Source: Styela clava
Taxonomy: Eukaryota; Chordata; Ascidiacea; Stolidobranchia; Styelidae
Direction: 5' to 3'
Assembly (NCBI RefSeq): GCF_964204865.1
Contig: NC_135263.1
Span: 19,823,426-19,887,425, forward strand
DNA length: 64,000 bases
Below, piece after piece: positions 60,442 through 64,000 of the stretch; position 1 is the first letter of the stretch, and every line of letters begins with the position of its first letter. The notes beneath the pieces were generated by a model. The model searched no databases. It was not told the DNA's origin and saw only the letters and a program-made list of their open reading frames with translations. Made by a program: the position numbers and the translations under genes.

Positions 60442-60768
60442 TACCGCGTTTCCCCGGGAACTAATTTTCTTTCAAAAAATACCACTAGGGCTTATTTTTG
60501 GGGATGTCTTATATTCTCATTTATCCAAAACAAAATTACCAAGTGGAGAATACCGAGATTTTCAAATACACAAAGATGAAAACCAATATACATTTGATTA
60601 TGATTAACACGTTATTATTTAAAATAACCGCTAAACATATATTAATAATCATTTAAAATATGTAGGAGAGATTTTTTGCTAGCGACTAGGCCTTTTTTTT
60701 AGGAGAGGGTTCATATTAGAATCATTCTCAAAGATCAGGCTAGGTCTTATTTCCGGGGAAACGCGGTA
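60442..60768. mobile_element. MITE with TACCGCGTTTCCCCGG ends
   Basis: A 327-bp element. The left end reads TACCGCGTTTCCCCGGGAAC. The reversed right end reads TACCGCGTTTCCCCGGAAAT followed by AAGACCTAG. Inner blocks (GGGCTTATTTTTGGGG on the left, AGGCCTTTTTTTTAGGAG on the right) continue the symmetry. TA at the ends could be the target dinucleotide. Non-coding. Confidence 0.88.
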
Positions 60769-61595
60769 ATATGAACTAAGTTCGTTATAATAGTTATGCA
60801 AAGTCGCTAGAATGTTGAAAGTAATTGGAAGGGATGTCATATAAATCATGTAATATCCCATTCACAATGATAATAATCAAAGAAAGACACAAAATGGCTG
60901 GATCTAATAACGGCCCCGACACCATGGGACTAGGAATCGGAGATAGCCCGTCACAAACAGTATCTGGGAAAAAAAATAATGATTCTTTCTATGGAGTGCT
61001 TCGAATGAAGGAATGTTTCCACGTACTATTCTTTGACGAACACTTTCAGATCTAGAAATGCACTAAATTACGCGAGAAGCAACATTGTACGAAACTTTTT
61101 TTATAAAAAACAACCAGAGCTGGCAGTTATGAATTTTCACAGATTTTTCACAGTAGTGGACAATTGACAAATTGTTTCAAAATTGTATGGGCTATGAAGT
61201 AAATTGATTTATATTAACGTTTCAAGTCAAGGTAATCTTTGGATAGAAATTGGATAGAAAAACAGTAATATATTTAGTGGACGCAACATATGTCAATACA
61301 GATTTACAAAGTTTGATATTGGGTAGATTATCCAGCCTAAACAGAGCAAACGTAGCACATGTCATTAGCATAAAAATATGATTGGTAATAATGTTATTTG
61401 CAACACATTCAATGATCTCTTGAATCAACTTATATAATAGAAAGGTCATCCATGAAAACAGCATACAAATACGGACTTAAAATATTGTCTTGATCGGTGC
61501 CATTATGGGCAAGAAATGGATCTGACACACAGCTACCCCATTGAACCGAACTGGATGTGAGATGTAGCCAAATAAGCCTCTTAGGTGGAATAGAG

Positions 61596-63824
61596 CAGTG
61601 TCGCCCAAGGTTTCCGAGTGGTCCGCGCGGTATTATTCGAAGCCCGATGTCTTTCACAAATCTGAGCCAATAGTAAAACATCTATAAAAATTATTCCTCG
61701 TCGTTCAAACGCGCGAGAAGCATCACCCAGCTATCGAAAGCTTTTTTAAGTCTCTTGCGGACGTCTATGGTGGCCCATCGTTGTCACGCGTAAAATTGAA
61801 AATAAAAATAGAAAATAAAATAAAAAACCGAAAATAAAAAAATTGTTGTAAAAAAACATAAAAATAATTAAAAAAAAAATTAAAATTAAAAATAAATAAA
61901 TAAATAAAAACGAAAAAAAAAAAAATTAAAAAAAAAAAAAATTGAAAAAAAAAAAATTTAATAAAAAGAAAATAAAAAGATTGACAACGATGGTCCGCCT
62001 CGTGGCCCATCGTTGTCACGCGTTTTTATTTTTAGAAAATTTGCTTCTGCTTGGGACCAACGTTGTCAGGCATAATCCTACGCGTACAAATGTGTTCCCT
62101 GGGTTTCAAACTCACTACTGATTTTCTTGAGCAATATTAAATATGAAAATGTTCTATAAATTCTCCATGCTACAAGTTCAACAAGAAGTAATATATTTAT
62201 AATAATGATAAGAGAATATAGAATTGAATACGAAAATTCGTTTTTACGTGTATAAGGTAATTTAATTGGAGAATGCTGCTTAACTACTCAGTTGTCTGGA
62301 CACTCGCGATGCCGGTACCGTACCGTCTTACCAAATACCGGTAGTCGGTTATAGTCGCTTTGCGTCTGACCGTACCGGTAGCCATACAATCACTCATGAA
62401 AGAATGGGAGATACGGATAGTCTCGTAGAATATAGACTACTGAAACACTCTCTGCGCGTGCCCCATACCGTACAGCCGTAACGTACCGATCCAGACAAAT
62501 GATAAATCGCCCGTGCTTAAACCATTTATTTCAATCCATACCTCGATCCTAGTAGAATATAGTGAGTCGAGGTATGGATTGAAATAAATGGTTGAGCACG
62601 GGCTATTTATCATTTGTCTGGATCGGTACGTTACGGCTGTACGGTATGGGGCAGGCGCAGAGAGTGTTTCAGTAGACTATATTCTACGAGACTATCCGTA
62701 TCTCCCATTCTTTCACGAGTGATTGCATGGGTACCGGTACGGTCAGACGGTACCGTACCGGCATCGCACGAGTGTCTGAGCAGTTAAGCAGCATTTTTCA
62801 ATTAAATTACCTTCTACACGTAAAAACAAATTTTCGTATCCAATTCTATATTCTCTTATCATTTTTATAAATATATTGCTTGTGGTTGAACTTGTAGCAT
62901 GGAGAATTTATAGAACATTTTCATGTTGAATTTATTGGATATTGCTCATGAAAATCAGTAGTGAGTTAGAAACCCAGGAAACACATTTGTGCGTGTAGGA
63001 TTAAGCCTGACAACGTTGGTCCCAAGCAGCATCAAATTTTCCAAAAATAAAAACGCGTGACAACGATGGGCCACGAGGCGGACCATCGTTGTCAACCTTT
63101 TTATTTTCTTTTTATCCAATTTTTTTTTTTTTTTTATTTTTTGTTTTTAATTTTAAATTTTTTTTTTTGTTTTATTTTTCAAATTTTTTTTTAATTTCAA
63201 TTTTTTTTTTATTTCTTTTTTTTCAATTATTTTTATGTTTTTTCACAACTATTTTTTTATTTTCGCTTTTTCATTTTATTTTTGCATTTTTTTTTTTAAT
63301 TTTACACGTGACAACGATGGGCCACCATAGACGTCATTGTTTGAGAGAGATATTTGAATTAACGTCCGCTATTTGTTTCAATCTGTTTTCCTGCCTTTTT
63401 TTTTCTATGAAGCTAGAAGAGGCAGTTTTCATGGCCTCTATTTTTGAAAGCACTAACTTGTACGGGCAATTTTTTTCACGGATGAACCATGTCAAATCTC
63501 CCGTAAAATCACTAATTTCTGACAGTCATATAAAAAATTCGCTTCAATACTACATCGTCCATTGCAGCGAATATTGACAAACTTGTTGGATAAAAGCAAT
63601 GCCTTACTCCACATTAAAATAATTATGTGTGGTAATAACTTTTGACTTTACCATTTCTTCGTATTTTCATTGGTCTTATAATTTTGGTACGAGGATTTTG
63701 TTTGGTTTTCATTAACCTGTAGTCGGTGTTGTGAAAACTAAAACCTAACTACCATGTCAACTGGTCCGCGCGATCATTCGTAAACTACATGTGGCCCTTC
63801 GGCCATAAAGATTGGACAACCCTG
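61596..63824 (+). mobile_element. Decayed hAT transposon hosting a giant palindrome
   Basis: The left end is CAGTGTCGCCCAAGGTTTCC. The reversed right end is CAGGGTTGTCCAATCTTTAT. Flanks are GAATAGAG (61588-61595) and GGATAGAG (63825-63832), an 8-bp duplication with one change. Subterminal GGTCCGCGCGG blocks occur on both sides. Near 63400-63577 a frame reads ASIFESTNLYGQFFSRM and then HVKSPVKSLISDSHIKNSL, which resembles the C-terminal dimerisation segment of hAT transposases. The interior is replaced by the inverted repeat at 61760-63335. Confidence 0.8.
61760..63335. repeat. 1.58-kb imperfect palindrome (foldback element)
   Basis: Left arm 61760-62546, loop 62547-62566, right arm 62567-63335. 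Both ends read GACGTCTATGGTGGCCCATC when taken inward. Each arm holds an A-rich (or T-rich) tract of about 200 bp bounded by inverted CCATCGTTGTCA modules, a unique 250-bp segment, and a CGGTAC-rich segment near the centre. The arms differ by substitutions, tract length and an indel of about 40 bp (extra CGGTAGTCGGTTATAGTCG in the left arm), so they are old copies and not an identical artefact. No coding capacity beyond low-complexity frames. Confidence 0.93.
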
Positions 63825-63832
63825 GGATAGAG

Positions 63833-64000
63833 GCTACTGCAATAGACCTGTGGGGACTTGCATTACAAATGTCAACATTTTTGTTTTTTAATTATAGGCT
63901 GAATAGAGCTTGAAAGTGAAGATGCTGGAATATACCTATGATTCATACAGGTGTTGTTGTTTTATGTACAAACATAAAAACACTGACAAAATTGGATGAG
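63833..64000. other. Window edge, nothing recognised
   Basis: 168 bp of AT-rich sequence after the hAT target duplication with no feature I can support. Confidence 0.4.

Larger units (their letters stand above)
58010..61587. other. Repeat-bearing region downstream of TBCC
   Basis: No gene recognised. It contains dispersed repeat copy 2 (58190-58550), a hAT-like end near 58557 (CCAGGGCGGTCCAAACCCTG followed by GCGGCCC), a TA microsatellite (59927-59946) and the MITE at 60442-60768. Short frames such as 60074-60301 have no recognisable domain. Confidence 0.5.

Noticed and set aside
61765..62019. Phe-rich minus-strand frame
   Set aside because: Translation of the A-rich tract of the left palindrome arm.
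61760..63335. Palindrome as an assembly or library inversion artefact
   Set aside because: The arms differ by many substitutions, tract lengths and a roughly 40-bp indel, which a simple artefact would not give. Long-read support would still be decisive.
63089..63577. 162-codon plus-strand frame
   Set aside because: Its first half is low-complexity Phe/Leu from the T-rich tract of the palindrome. Only the last part resembles a hAT transposase remnant, so it is not a gene.

Overview
The window is animal nuclear DNA: AT-rich, with spliced genes (GT-AG introns, poly-pyrimidine acceptors, AATAAA signals) set among decayed transposons. Gene content and exon structure suggest an invertebrate deuterostome. 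I favour an ascidian tunicate, from the AT-rich sequence, gene density, and an intronless PHAF1 beside TBCC, but no sequence in the window proves the taxon. Exon coordinates below come from reading splice signals and keeping the reading frame. Each model closes exactly in frame.

Left third (about 5.5-29 kb): three paralogous seven-transmembrane receptor genes. Two are tandem on the minus strand (5514-9574, 458 aa; 12205-18503, 532 aa) and one is on the plus strand (24474-28821, 399 aa). They share intron positions, intron phases and several identical exon lengths. All three lack recognisable DRY and NPxxY motifs, so they look like a diverged, possibly lineage-specific, rhodopsin-like family. 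A 57-bp minisatellite (about 12 copies) lies at 2533-3222.

Middle (30.2-43.6 kb): a 17-exon minus-strand gene for a membrane aminopeptidase P (XPNPEP2-like, 681 aa) with signal peptide, all five metal ligands and a GPI-type C terminus. Its intron 14 holds an intronless gene on the opposite strand (31860-33683, 607 aa) for a LARGE-type bifunctional glycosyltransferase. The first (GT8) half of that protein keeps its DxD motif; the second (GT49) half has lost one acidic residue. Other introns of XPNPEP2 hold a hAT element with perfect target-site duplications, a MITE with perfect duplications and a short minisatellite.

Right third (44-64 kb): a hAT-type MITE nested in an older repeat (44.7-45.1 kb), a frameshifted L1/Tx1-like LINE with a 72-bp tandem array at its 5' side (49.3-53.0 kb), then two housekeeping genes head to tail on the plus strand: intronless PHAF1 (54597-55817) and three-exon TBCC (56426-57868). 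The end of the window holds a MITE (60442-60768) and a decayed hAT element (61596-63824) that contains a 1.58-kb imperfect palindrome.

The genes do not form one pathway. The strongest candidates for new biology are the atypical receptor family, the nested LARGE-like protein with a degenerate second catalytic domain, and the palindromic element built from a recurring CCATCGTTGTCA module.
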